IMG/VR virus record: IMGVR_UViG_3300050120_000205
Span: 1 to 49,019 of that record
Strand: one strand, 5' to 3'
Length of the DNA stretch: 49,019 nt
Source: a virus
A program made the position numbers and the translations under genes. The number at the start of each line of letters is the position of its first letter. Position 1 is the first letter of the stretch. Below the pieces are notes generated by a model, which did no database searches, was not told where the DNA came from, and saw nothing but the letters and a program-made list of their open reading frames with translations. Below are positions 30,907 to 38,908 of the stretch, in pieces.

Positions 30907-31649
30907 TGCCAGCCGCCCGCAAAGGTCAGCCGAAGACGGCCAGTGCCGAACGCCAATACGCCAAGCAATTGCGCAAAGTAGCGCGACATGTGGCCGATGT
31001 GATTGAGACGTTCCCGCCAGGTGATCCAGCTGTCGACGGCACGATATCGGCCATCTTGGCTAAGTACAGCGACGCGATAACCGGATGGGCGGCCGAGACC
31101 GCGGCGATCATGTTGCGCGCCGTGGAAAAGGCCGAGGGCAATATCTGGATGGAACGCAGCGTCGAGATGGGTGACGAGTTACGCCGTATTATCAAGCGCA
31201 CACCGATCGGGGATTTGATGGCCTCGCGTCTGGCCGATCAAGTCACGCTCATTAAGTCGCTGCCGACCGAGGCGGCGCAACGCGTGCATGAGTGGACTCT
31301 CGTCGGTATTGAGACATCCAGCCGGTCGACAACGATGATTGACGCCATTCAGCGCAGCGGGCCGGTAACGGCGAACCGCGCCAAATTGATTGCACGTACC
31401 GAAGTGGCGTGCACTGCTTCCCTGCTGACCGAGACTCGCGCGCGCGCCGTCGGGTCGCTTGGGTATATTTGGCGCACGAGTCGGGATAGCGACGTGCGGC
31501 ACTCGCATGCCGAGATGGAAGGGGTTTATGTGCCGTGGGATACGCCGCCGACCCTCTCCGACGGGACGACGACGCACGCAGGTCAGATTTATAACTGTCG
31601 GTGTTACCCCGAGGTTGTCGTGCCGCCTATTCCCCCGGAAGCAACGTAA
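30906..31649 (+). CDS. MuF-like minor head protein
   Basis: A 247-residue protein of the Mu F / SPP1 gp7 head morphogenesis family: ANRAKLIARTEVACTASLLT, then DVRHSHAEMEGVYVPWDTPP and THAGQIYNCRCYPEVV. These proteins sit inside the head near the portal and may be ejected with DNA. Located next to portal as usual. Its 3' end overlaps the converging leftward gene by 23 bases. Confidence 0.85.
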   Translation: MPAARKGQPKTASAERQYAKQLRKVARHVADVIETFPPGDPAVDGTISAILAKYSDAITGWAAETAAIMLRAVEKAEGNIWMERSVEMGDELRRIIKRTPIGDLMASRLADQVTLIKSLPTEAAQRVHEWTLVGIETSSRSTTMIDAIQRSGPVTANRAKLIARTEVACTASLLTETRARAVGSLGYIWRTSRDSDVRHSHAEMEGVYVPWDTPPTLSDGTTTHAGQIYNCRCYPEVVVPPIPPEAT

Positions 31650-32079
31650 TAAATTCCGCAACATATTGCAGCAAGAGGCGCCTCCGACTTTCTTGTCCCG
31701 AGGTGGATTCCGGCGTACCGTTCAAGGCATCCCGAATACCCCGTTTGAGCACGCTACGCCGGTTCAAATTCGACGGGGGTTCAATGCTGGGAACCGGGCG
31801 AGAGAAACCCGTGATCGCCAATTGCAATCGCGCGTCATTAAGTCGTTCTTTTTCTGACATGCCGCCGAGAGTTCCGGTTTCGTACGCAATCAGCGCCCGC
31901 TCCGCTTGAATGACTGCGAAAGGGTCGGAGCATGCTGCCGGCAGCGAATTGGCGACGTGAAGTAATGCCCGGAACGCGTCGACCATCGGCGCCAGGTCTG
32001 TAACTCGCACATACGCCCCGTGCGCGTCTTGTTGCATCAAAGCCCCGTTCGGACCGGCCAGTAGGGAAAAACGATTCAT
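31627..32079 (-). CDS. Hypothetical protein, last gene of leftward operon C
   Basis: A 150-residue protein. Residues about 20-65 (DLAPMVDAFRALLHVANSLP) form helices; the C-terminus is basic (SGQESRRRLLLQYVAEFITL). Overlaps its upstream neighbour by ATGA and the MuF-like gene tail to tail. Not recognised. Confidence 0.6.
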   Translation of the reverse strand: MNRFSLLAGPNGALMQQDAHGAYVRVTDLAPMVDAFRALLHVANSLPAACSDPFAVIQAERALIAYETGTLGGMSEKERLNDARLQLAITGFSRPVPSIEPPSNLNRRSVLKRGIRDALNGTPESTSGQESRRRLLLQYVAEFITLLPGE

Positions 32080-32654
32080 TTCTTACCTTTCAGGTTAAAC
32101 AGCCATTGTGTTGCATTAAAACCACGTTCGTCGGTGCGTGTAAAAACGCCCATTTCATTAATTACGACACGGGGCAGCACGCCTCGCCCCCGATATTTGT
32201 CGCGTCCTTCAAACGAAACAAAACGACGATTGCCGGTATCGGGCGCGTGCCACATCCCCGTCATAACGGTTTCGAGGTCTGCGCGAGCTAATACGCCGCG
32301 TTCGGAAAACCATTCATCATTTACGAGCAAGGCTTGATGTTGCAAACCGTGGGTTTTAAGCAACAGGTCAACATACTCGTGGATACGCGTGCCGGTTTCG
32401 CTGGCCGACTCGCCAAAGAACGCTGCAGCCCGTTTGTTTTCCTCGACGGTCGGCTCGAACGCAGCCATGGCCGAATAGGCCGTCTTGAATTCGATAGATT
32501 GCCCGCAGAAAGATGATTGAGTGCGAAAACAAATCGTGCTGTTACGTTCGAACCAGAAAAGCCCGTCGCCGCGTTGAACTTCCGCCAGAATCAAATCCGT
32601 CGGCGTGCAACGCGTGGACATGACGCGGCGTTCATACTCATTTGGGTTTCGCAT
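32076..32654 (-). CDS. Hypothetical protein
   Basis: A 192-residue protein starting MRNPNEYERRVMSTRC, with GAGGA before the ATG; a second Met 11 residues in is an alternative. Contains ENKRAAAFFGESASETGTRI and FVSFEGRDKYRGRGVLPRV. The last part (DERGFNATQWLFNLKGKK) looks like a folded small domain. No catalytic motif recognised. Confidence 0.6.
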   Translation of the reverse strand: MRNPNEYERRVMSTRCTPTDLILAEVQRGDGLFWFERNSTICFRTQSSFCGQSIEFKTAYSAMAAFEPTVEENKRAAAFFGESASETGTRIHEYVDLLLKTHGLQHQALLVNDEWFSERGVLARADLETVMTGMWHAPDTGNRRFVSFEGRDKYRGRGVLPRVVINEMGVFTRTDERGFNATQWLFNLKGKK

Positions 32655-32823
32655 TGCAATCCTCGTGAGAGAGCATCAAAGAAAACACCTTAACCGGCGG
32701 TGTGAGATGCATGACCAGTGAGTAGCGCCCGACACGGTTGCGTCGGTCCTCTTCGGTAAGGGCGTGCGGAATAATTTCCGTCAGCTCGCCCTCCACTTCG
32801 ATGCCATCGATTAGAAATTTCAT
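32638..32823 (-). CDS. Hypothetical small protein
   Basis: A 61-residue protein (MKFLIDGIEVEGELTEIIPH), probably a compact beta fold. ATGA overlap upstream, 17-base overlap downstream. Operon C member; not recognised. Confidence 0.55.
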   Translation of the reverse strand: MKFLIDGIEVEGELTEIIPHALTEEDRRNRVGRYSLVMHLTPPVKVFSLMLSHEDCNAKPK

Positions 32824-33071
32824 GATGTTTTCTGGATGTCAAAGGTTACGTCTTCACCGGTTTTCATGTTGCGCCAAACGCGGTACCCGGATGCGAAACC
32901 GTATCCGTCAGCGCCCGGATCACTGAAAGTTTCATACTTGCGGTATTCAGCGCGGTTTTTGTTCGCCAATTGCCGGGCTAACGCCTCGACTTCGCGGCAC
33001 GCTGCGTTCCAAGCGAATTTAACAGATACCAACTCGCCTTTAACTCGAATCTCATAAGTGGAGCGTTTCAT
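32820..33071 (-). CDS. Hypothetical small protein
   Basis: An 83-residue basic protein (KGELVSVKFAWNAACREVEA; YGFASGYRVWRNMKTGEDV). Follows the second copy of the GC hairpin at 33091-33115 and overlaps the next gene by ATGA. Not recognised. Confidence 0.6.
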   Translation of the reverse strand: MKRSTYEIRVKGELVSVKFAWNAACREVEALARQLANKNRAEYRKYETFSDPGADGYGFASGYRVWRNMKTGEDVTFDIQKTS

Positions 33072-33090
33072 TTTAGGTTCGTTCCGGTAA

Positions 33091-33115
33091 TGGGGCCGAA
33101 GCCCCGGTTAGATTA
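33091..33115 (-). other. Intercistronic GGGGC-UUCG-GCCCC hairpin, copy 2
   Basis: Identical over 25 bases to 28794-28818 and placed in the same position, at the stop codon of the first gene of a class I operon. Forms a 5-bp GC stem with UUCG loop on the leftward transcript, without a U-run. Confidence 0.7.
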
Positions 33116-33338
33116 CATAGCCGCAATTAGCGCGCGCCGCTTCTTTGCTTTCAAAGTCACACATTTTGAATTCTGATTTTCTTTCTACTTCAAAACGGCA
33201 AATCCATTCATGTTCTGAGGCGTTAAATTTATCTGCCGGGCATTGATACGCAACGAAATACGCATCGACACGTTTCCTTCTGTTGCCGGATGACCGCACA
33301 TCGTAGGATTCGCGGTCAACGTATTTAGCCTTAATCAT
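33108..33338 (-). CDS. Hypothetical protein, first gene of leftward operon C
   Basis: A 76-residue protein (MIKAKYVDRESYDVRSSGNR; EWICRFEVERKSEFKMCDF), charged and probably alpha/beta. An AGAAAGAAG site precedes the ATG. Driven by class I promoter C. Not recognised. Confidence 0.6.
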   Translation of the reverse strand: MIKAKYVDRESYDVRSSGNRRKRVDAYFVAYQCPADKFNASEHEWICRFEVERKSEFKMCDFESKEAARANCGYVI

Positions 33339-33371
33339 GATCTTCTTTCTATGTGCGTTATCGATGAACAG

Positions 33372-33400
33372 AGAATAGTCGAATTAAACGACTATTGCAA
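33372..33400 (-). promoter_or_regulatory. Class I promoter-operator, copy C
   Basis: Leftward TTGCAA (33400-33395), 17 bp, TATTCT (33377-33372), with GTCG-AATTAAA-CGAC (33378-33392) filling the spacer. Heads operon C (33338-31627). Confidence 0.75.
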
Positions 33401-33486
33401 GCATTATTTACGATAAAGAGAAATAAGTCTTAGAACGTTTCGAAAACCCGTGGTATTAATTGCGCCAACAATAAAACGGGTACGGT

Positions 33487-33870
33487 ATGCAAAAATCGAT
33501 TTCGGGCAATTTCGTTGGCGTTTACTCTCAGGTAGACACAAATGGCAACATGCTCGGCGCTGCATCGGCGGCCGCCCTATCGCAAATTATCAATGTGAGC
33601 GCTTCCGGCTCCACTACTCTACTTGTGGCCGTTGCCGGCCAATCCCATAAAGTGCAAGGTTTGCGTTTATCGGTTGCTGGACCGGTCATTATTTCCCTAT
33701 TGGATGGCGTAACGCTACTCGAACGCTTTAACTATTCTGGTGCTGGCGGTGGCATCCTGTTGGATTTACGCGACAAACCCTACTGGACCGGTTCGGTCAA
33801 TACCGCGCTCAATCTTAGTCTTTCGACAGTGGTACAAGTCGACGGGCGTCTCGATTACATCACGTCATGA
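33487..33870 (+). CDS. Putative virion-associated protein
   Basis: A 127-residue Gly/Ser/Leu-rich beta protein (SISGNFVGVYSQVDTNGNML; LRLSVAGPVIISLLDGVTLL). It resembles small head-associated or decoration proteins by composition and by position between MuF and the scaffold/protease gene. ATGA overlap with the next gene. Preceded by a weak RBS. Confidence 0.5.
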   Translation: MQKSISGNFVGVYSQVDTNGNMLGAASAAALSQIINVSASGSTTLLVAVAGQSHKVQGLRLSVAGPVIISLLDGVTLLERFNYSGAGGGILLDLRDKPYWTGSVNTALNLSLSTVVQVDGRLDYITS

Positions 33871-34226
33871 GCGGCCTATCTGCAGGATCCGCGCCGGTAA
33901 AAGCTTACGTAGAAACCACGCGTAAAACATCCCCTTTTCAGGTCATTAAATCCGCTGTCGTTTCGGCAGGCGTTGCCGTTTTCAATTTAACGGACGACGG
34001 TACGTCCGGAGGAAACGCGTTGTTCGCCGAGGTTTTTACCGACAGCGTGCAAGTAGCGATCAATGACGCGCTGACTGCGTATCAGATGTCGTGGGCTTTC
34101 ACGAACAGCAACAAGACGTTAACCGTAACGGTAAATAAATTGACGACGGTCAATCTTGTCAGCGGTATACTCGGCCAAGCGCCCGCAAACGGCGCCACAA
34201 TAAAAGTAACAGTAACCGGTCTTTAA
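33867..34226 (+). CDS. Putative virion-associated protein
   Basis: A 119-residue beta-rich protein (FQVIKSAVVSAGVAVFNLTD; NKTLTVTVNKLTTVNLVSG). Coupled to its neighbour by ATGA. Composition fits a head accessory or decoration protein; not recognised as a named family. Confidence 0.5.
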   Translation: MSGLSAGSAPVKAYVETTRKTSPFQVIKSAVVSAGVAVFNLTDDGTSGGNALFAEVFTDSVQVAINDALTAYQMSWAFTNSNKTLTVTVNKLTTVNLVSGILGQAPANGATIKVTVTGL

Positions 34227-34238
34227 ATTAGAAAAGCT

Positions 34239-35510
34239 ATGGCAGGTTTTTACACTACCGCGCAACTGGGGCCAAAACAGGAATTGACGCCTGAGGGCTT
34301 CTTGCTCTGTCGAGATGTTCCGATCGCGCGGACCGGTATGCAGATTTACCGGCAAAGTGAATTCTCCGGACCTGGCGCACCAATCGGCGATCGTGCCGGT
34401 TTCATCAAAGTATTCCGCCACGAGGATCAAGTATTCGATCCCGAAACGATGGCCAGCTTTGAGGGCAAGTCAATTACCGTCGGTCACCCACGTGACGATG
34501 TGGATCCAAAAAATTACCGAAATCTCGAAGTCGGCACGATGCAAAACATCCGTCGCAGCACGGACGATGCTTCCCTGCTGCTGGCCGATTTTCTCGTCAA
34601 GGATCATCGGACAATTGATCAGATCCGATCCGATCCCGAAAACCCTTACAAAAAGTTACTGCGCGAGGTTTCTTGCGGGTATAGTGCGCAATATCATCAA
34701 GAGGTACCCGGAATTGCAGAGCAACGTCGAATCCGAGGTAACCACGGTGCGCTTGTTCCTAAAGGCCGAGCCGGCCCCATTTGCTCAATACAAGACGAGG
34801 ATAAAATGTCTACAAAGACTGTTGAAACGATGAAAGAAAAAGCGCTACGCGTGATCGCTGCCATCAAATCCGGCGACGTTGCCGCTATGCGCAAAACCGC
34901 CGACGAGATGGAAGACGACATCGAAACCGAAGACGAAAAGAAAAACCGCCAGGCGATGGAAAAAACATCCGACGATCTGGCCAAGTTGACGAAGACTGTC
35001 GACTCGCTGGCCGAAGTGGTCGGCAAACTGGCCGAGCTGCAAAAGCCGGCTGAAACCGCCAAGCCTGCAAAAACTGCTGACGAGCTGGCCGCAGAACAAC
35101 GCACCGCTGACGAGGCAACCGCCCTCGCCGCATTCAAAGCAAGCGTGCCGGCAGTTATGGCCGACGTTGGCAGCCGTGCCGAAATTCTGGTACCCGGCAT
35201 CCAATTGCCGGCCGTAGCGACAATCGACAGCGCCGAAGCACTGGCCGCAGCACGCCGCACCGTTCTGACGAGCGCACTCGGTACCGATGCCAAAACAGTC
35301 GTCACCCCGCTGCTGGGCGCGCGCAATGTCGACGCCCTGACCCCGTTTGAAGCCGAATGCGTGTTCAACGGCGCCGCAGAAATGATGCGCTTGCAAAACA
35401 ACGCACGAGGCGCGAAGCCATCCCAGCAAAAAACAGGGGATTCGGGAGGCAAAATCGTCACGCCTGCCGATATGAACAAGAAAAACGCCGAATTCTGGGC
35501 AACACACTAA
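34239..35510 (+). CDS. DUF2213 prohead protease-scaffold protein
   Basis: A 423-residue protein. Residues 1-185 are DUF2213 (YRQSEFSGPGAPIGDRAG, FEGKSITVGHP, LLREVSCGYSAQYHQEVPG, IRGNHGALVPKGRAGP), a family taken to be the capsid maturation protease. Residues about 190-423 are Ala/Glu/Lys/Asp-rich helix with coiled-coil periodicity, typical of a scaffold. A good internal RBS and ATG at 34806 suggest the scaffold is also made alone. Confidence 0.85.
   Translation: MAGFYTTAQLGPKQELTPEGFLLCRDVPIARTGMQIYRQSEFSGPGAPIGDRAGFIKVFRHEDQVFDPETMASFEGKSITVGHPRDDVDPKNYRNLEVGTMQNIRRSTDDASLLLADFLVKDHRTIDQIRSDPENPYKKLLREVSCGYSAQYHQEVPGIAEQRRIRGNHGALVPKGRAGPICSIQDEDKMSTKTVETMKEKALRVIAAIKSGDVAAMRKTADEMEDDIETEDEKKNRQAMEKTSDDLAKLTKTVDSLAEVVGKLAELQKPAETAKPAKTADELAAEQRTADEATALAAFKASVPAVMADVGSRAEILVPGIQLPAVATIDSAEALAAARRTVLTSALGTDAKTVVTPLLGARNVDALTPFEAECVFNGAAEMMRLQNNARGAKPSQQKTGDSGGKIVTPADMNKKNAEFWATH
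34806..35510 (+). CDS. Nested scaffold protein (internal start)
   Basis: In-frame ATG at codon 190 of the DUF2213 gene with GAGG six bases upstream, exactly where the protease domain ends. It would give a 234-residue helical scaffold, like Nu3 nested in lambda C. The evidence is the RBS and domain boundary; no direct proof. Confidence 0.5.
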   Translation: MSTKTVETMKEKALRVIAAIKSGDVAAMRKTADEMEDDIETEDEKKNRQAMEKTSDDLAKLTKTVDSLAEVVGKLAELQKPAETAKPAKTADELAAEQRTADEATALAAFKASVPAVMADVGSRAEILVPGIQLPAVATIDSAEALAAARRTVLTSALGTDAKTVVTPLLGARNVDALTPFEAECVFNGAAEMMRLQNNARGAKPSQQKTGDSGGKIVTPADMNKKNAEFWATH

Positions 35511-35525
35511 AAGGGAGTATCCGCA

Positions 35526-36260
35526 ATGTCTGCATATCTCAAACGCATGCCGTCGGGTATTCCCGGCGATGTTTCCCGCAAACTGGACTCGGTTGTCGAG
35601 CAATGCGTACTTAACGCGTCGCTGCCGTTCGCCGGTTTCGGTCTGCCGGGCAAATTCGCTGCCGGTAAGCTGGTCCCGCTGGTCGCTGGCGATCTGGGTT
35701 CCGTTGTCGAGGGTTTTTTGGTACGTCCTTACCCTACCCAAACGGTCAATGCTGACGGTTCGGGTATGCCCGCATCGGTCATCGCCGATCGGTTGCGTTT
35801 CGGTTACATGACCGTACAAAACAACGCCGGCACGCCAGTTCAAGGCGGCCAAGTGTATGTCCGTACCGGTAATGCCTCCGCAGGCAAACCAATCGATGGT
35901 ATCGAAGCCGTCGCCGAAAACGTGGTAACTTCGGTTGCCGGCGCAAATACCGGTAACGGCACTTTCGGCGCGATCACTGCTGACGCAACCGCGCAGCCTG
36001 GCGCGTACAAGCTGACCATGCTGACGGCTACGACTTTCAGTCTGTCCAAGCCTGACGGCGTGCAGTTGAAAAACGGCGCAACCGGCGTGGCGTATTCTGG
36101 CGGCGGTCTGGGCTTTACGCTGACCGCAGGCGGTACCGCATTCGTGGCTAACGACTCGTTCACGCTGACGAACGTGCAGAACGCGACGCCAATTCCAAAT
36201 TGTATTTTCGAAGACGCCGGCGATGCTTCCGGTAACGTCGAAATTCGCTTCAACGTCTAA
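35526..36260 (+). CDS. Putative capsid decoration / structural cement protein
   Basis: A 244-residue protein placed between scaffold and major capsid. N-terminus SAYLKRMPSGIPGDVSRKLD; a central conserved block PFAGFGLPGKFAAGKLVPL; the second half is Gly/Thr/Ala-rich beta (SVAGANTGNGTFGAITADAT). Such proteins stabilise the capsid surface in this phage group. RBS AAGGGAG. Family name not certain. Confidence 0.6.
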   Translation: MSAYLKRMPSGIPGDVSRKLDSVVEQCVLNASLPFAGFGLPGKFAAGKLVPLVAGDLGSVVEGFLVRPYPTQTVNADGSGMPASVIADRLRFGYMTVQNNAGTPVQGGQVYVRTGNASAGKPIDGIEAVAENVVTSVAGANTGNGTFGAITADATAQPGAYKLTMLTATTFSLSKPDGVQLKNGATGVAYSGGGLGFTLTAGGTAFVANDSFTLTNVQNATPIPNCIFEDAGDASGNVEIRFNV

Positions 36261-36270
36261 GGGGGACGGA

Positions 36271-37353
36271 ATGACACACAAACAAAAAACACTGGTGCTG
36301 ACGGCTTGCATCGGCTTGGCCCTCTCTTCGATGGCAACCGCTGCACGCGGCACGCACGATGCCGTATTCCCGCGGCTGTCCGGCCCGATCCAAACCAATG
36401 ACGATCTGCAAGTTTACGATCAACGCACGATCGACAGTGCCGGCGCGTTCTTGCTGGGCGAGCTGGAACGTCTGGATCAAACCCTCAATATGCCGTTGGC
36501 CGAGGTTTCATGGTCACGTGACATCGAGCTGCGCGAAGACGTGTCGATGGGTGACGAAGTGTCGAGCTTTACCAATTCCGATTTTGCGGCAGCCGGCGGC
36601 GCAAGCCCAGGCGGCAAGAACTGGATCGGCAAGGACACCACGACCATCAAGGGTCTGGCGCTGAACATCAACAAGACAGCCAATCCGCTGACCTTGTGGG
36701 GCATGGAAATCGGCTATACCCTGCCGGAACTGGAAAGCGCGCAACGCGTCGGCCGCCCAGTTGACGCCCAGAAAATTGAGGGTATGAACCTCAAGCTGCA
36801 AATGGATATCGACGAGCAAGTTTATGTCGGCGATACCACCCTCGGCTATACCGGTCTGGTCAACAACGCTAACGTCAGCTTGGCCAATGCCGTAACCGGT
36901 GCGTGGTCGAATCCGGCGACAACTGCGGACACGATTTTGAACGACGTGAACGTGGCACTGGGCCGTGCCTGGACATCCTCGGCATACAAATATGTGCCGA
37001 CCGATATGCTGGTTGACCCGTTGTCGTTCGCGCAACTGGTATCTCGCAAGGTATCGACTGCCGGTAACGTCAACATTCTGCAATATCTGAAAGACAACAG
37101 CCTTTCGATAGCGCAGAACGGCCGGCCTTTGAATATCCGTCCGGTCAAATGGCTGCTGGGCGCCGGTACTTCGGGCGCAAACCGCTTTATCGTCTATACC
37201 AAAAACCGCCGTTTGGTTCGTTTCCCGATGGTCCCGACCCAGCGTACTCCGCTGGAATATCGCGGCATCTATCAGTTGACGAATTATTTCTGCCGCCTCG
37301 GTGTGGTCGAATGGGTGTACCCTGAAACCGGCGCATATACAGACGGCGTTTAA
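36271..37353 (+). CDS. Major capsid protein (DUF2184-like)
   Basis: A 360-residue protein matching the DUF2184 capsid family: QRTIDSAGAFLLGELERLDQ, PLAEVSWSRDIELREDVSMG, EIGYTLPELESAQRVGRPVD, DEQVYVGDTTLGYTGLVN, and the terminal YRGIYQLTNYFCRLGVVEWV. ATG 36271 follows GGGGGA. The first 25 residues (KTLVLTACIGLALSSMATA) look like a secretion signal, which is strange for a capsid subunit; they may be removed during maturation. Followed by a terminator-like hairpin. Confidence 0.9.
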   Translation: MTHKQKTLVLTACIGLALSSMATAARGTHDAVFPRLSGPIQTNDDLQVYDQRTIDSAGAFLLGELERLDQTLNMPLAEVSWSRDIELREDVSMGDEVSSFTNSDFAAAGGASPGGKNWIGKDTTTIKGLALNINKTANPLTLWGMEIGYTLPELESAQRVGRPVDAQKIEGMNLKLQMDIDEQVYVGDTTLGYTGLVNNANVSLANAVTGAWSNPATTADTILNDVNVALGRAWTSSAYKYVPTDMLVDPLSFAQLVSRKVSTAGNVNILQYLKDNSLSIAQNGRPLNIRPVKWLLGAGTSGANRFIVYTKNRRLVRFPMVPTQRTPLEYRGIYQLTNYFCRLGVVEWVYPETGAYTDGV

Positions 37354-37379
37354 GCTTCGCCCGTAATCTGGCATCTGAT

Positions 37380-37417
37380 AAAGGGCGCGTCTGTAAAAGG
37401 GTGCGCCCTTTACTTTT
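37380..37417 (+). terminator. Hairpin after the capsid gene
   Basis: AAAGGGCGC (37380-37388) pairs with GCGCCCTTT (37403-37411) across a 14-base loop, followed by ACTTTT. A partial terminator here would raise capsid over downstream mRNA, a common arrangement. The T-run is short. Confidence 0.6.
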
Positions 37418-37441
37418 AACCATTCAAAAATTGGAGTTCTC

Positions 37442-37870
37442 ATGTCCCATTCGAAGCGCATCATCCATTTGTCCCGCGCCATCAGTGTCCACGTTGACGG
37501 CAGTAACGAAGCTGTCGATTTGGTACGCGGCCGTAATGAGGTCGACCATGAAGTTGCCGAACACGGTTTCGTCAAAGCCCACATGACCGACCCAGCCGAC
37601 GTGCAGCTCTCCGCTTCCGCTGCGGAACTGGAAAGTGCGCGCTTGCGTATTGCGGATCTGGAAAAGCAATTGGCCGAAGTACCGGCCAACGCCGATTTCG
37701 TTAACGAGCAGTTCAAACACATCGAAGAACTGAAAGCTGAAATCATTAAACGCGACGAAGCCGGTGCGACTTTGGCCGATATGTTGGAAAAATCCAACAA
37801 AGAAAACGAAGAATTGAAGGGTATCAATAAAGCCCTGAGCATGACCGGCGAAAAGACACCAAAGAAATAA
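37442..37870 (+). CDS. Coiled-coil head protein
   Basis: A 142-residue protein. The N-terminus (RIIHLSRAISVHVDGSNEAV) is globular; residues about 60-130 are a strong coiled coil (ELESARLRIADLEKQLAEV; HIEELKAEIIKRDEAGATL). Located between capsid and head-completion genes; a neck or head accessory role is inferred. TTGGAG precedes the ATG. Confidence 0.55.
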   Translation: MSHSKRIIHLSRAISVHVDGSNEAVDLVRGRNEVDHEVAEHGFVKAHMTDPADVQLSASAAELESARLRIADLEKQLAEVPANADFVNEQFKHIEELKAEIIKRDEAGATLADMLEKSNKENEELKGINKALSMTGEKTPKK

Positions 37871-37873
37871 ACC

Positions 37874-38317
37874 GTGACTATTACCGTAGCCCAGTTCCGC
37901 GCGAACTTCCCAGAATTCACCGATCCGGCCATTTACACGGACGCGTCGGTGCAATTCTGGTTGAACTACGCCTATCTGCGCCTAAACGCGCTTCACTGGG
38001 CGGATTCACTCGACTATGGCGCGCAGCTATTCGTTGCGCACTATTTGACCGTCGCCAGGCGCAACACCCTAAGCGCCATAAGTGGAAGCGGCAGTTCGGG
38101 CGGCGGGATTACGGGTTTGTTAACATCGAAAAAAGTCGATAAAGTCGATCTGACTTTCGATGTCAAGTCGGTCATCAATGACGGCGCCGGCCAATACAAT
38201 TCCACGTCGTACGGTGTGCAGTATTGGGATTTGATGCAGATGGCTGGCATGGGCGTCGTGCAACTGCCGGCCGGCTGCAGTAACGGCGGTTTTGGACTCG
38301 GTTATGGCAACTGGTAA
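37874..38317 (+). CDS. Head-tail connector (DUF4054)
   Basis: A 147-residue protein with the DUF4054 plan: VAQFRANFPEFTDPAIY, VQFWLNYAYLRLNALHW, LFVAHYLTVARR, and the C-terminal YNSTSYGVQYWDLMQ. The family forms the connector ring below the portal. GTG start at 37874, four bases after the previous stop. Confidence 0.8.
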   Translation: MTITVAQFRANFPEFTDPAIYTDASVQFWLNYAYLRLNALHWADSLDYGAQLFVAHYLTVARRNTLSAISGSGSSGGGITGLLTSKKVDKVDLTFDVKSVINDGAGQYNSTSYGVQYWDLMQMAGMGVVQLPAGCSNGGFGLGYGNW

Positions 38318-38906
38318 AGACGGCGTCAACATGACGCGCGATGGCGTACCGGATTTCCTTAAAAATCTGAAAGCGCTTACGAAAAAGGATGTTCTGGTCG
38401 GCATCCCGTCCAATGCGGCCCAGCGTAAAGAAGCCGGCGAGCCGTTGAATAACGCGGAAATTGCCTACATCCAAACATTCGGGTCAACGATCCAAGTCGA
38501 CGAGCACGAGCAAACTATTTTCCGAGGGAAAAAAGGTGGGAAATTCGTTAAGAAAGCGAAAGCAGTTACGACGGAGACTCATACGGTGGGCGCGCACGAA
38601 ATCGTCATACCCCCCCGCCCTTTTTTGGAACCGGGTGTTATCAAGGCTTTACCAGAAACAATCCCCCGATTGAAAGCCGCGGCAACGCTTGGCCTCAAAG
38701 GGGACTTCGGCGGCGCCGATACGCAGCTCGAAACGGCGGGTATTCTGGCGGTCAACAATGTACGGGCCTATATCGGCGACGGCATCGATCCGCCGCTTGC
38801 CGCCAGCACGCTGGCTAAACGCCGCAGCAAGGGCCGTACCGGTACGATCCCGCTCAAAGATACGAGCGAAATGAACAACGCGCTTACCTACGTCGTGAGG
38901 AAATAA
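38304..38906 (+). CDS. Neck / tail completion protein
   Basis: A 200-residue protein beginning MATGKDGVNMTRDGVPDFLK. Residues LTKKDVLVGIPSNAAQRKEA, NNAEIAYIQTFGS and IPPRPFLEPGV follow the pattern of phage neck/tail-completion proteins of this group. ATG 38304 overlaps the DUF4054 gene; the Met at 38331 is an alternative start. Confidence 0.7.
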   Translation: MATGKDGVNMTRDGVPDFLKNLKALTKKDVLVGIPSNAAQRKEAGEPLNNAEIAYIQTFGSTIQVDEHEQTIFRGKKGGKFVKKAKAVTTETHTVGAHEIVIPPRPFLEPGVIKALPETIPRLKAAATLGLKGDFGGADTQLETAGILAVNNVRAYIGDGIDPPLAASTLAKRRSKGRTGTIPLKDTSEMNNALTYVVRK

Positions 38907-38908
38907 CC

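Noticed and set aside
34845-36398. 517-residue minus-strand ORF
   Set aside because: Lies opposite the scaffold and decoration genes; Cys/Arg/Gly/His-rich product with no family features. A shadow of codon usage.
36514-37932. 472-residue minus-strand ORF
   Set aside because: Opposite the major capsid gene and the coiled-coil gene, no RBS or recognised domain; shadow frame.
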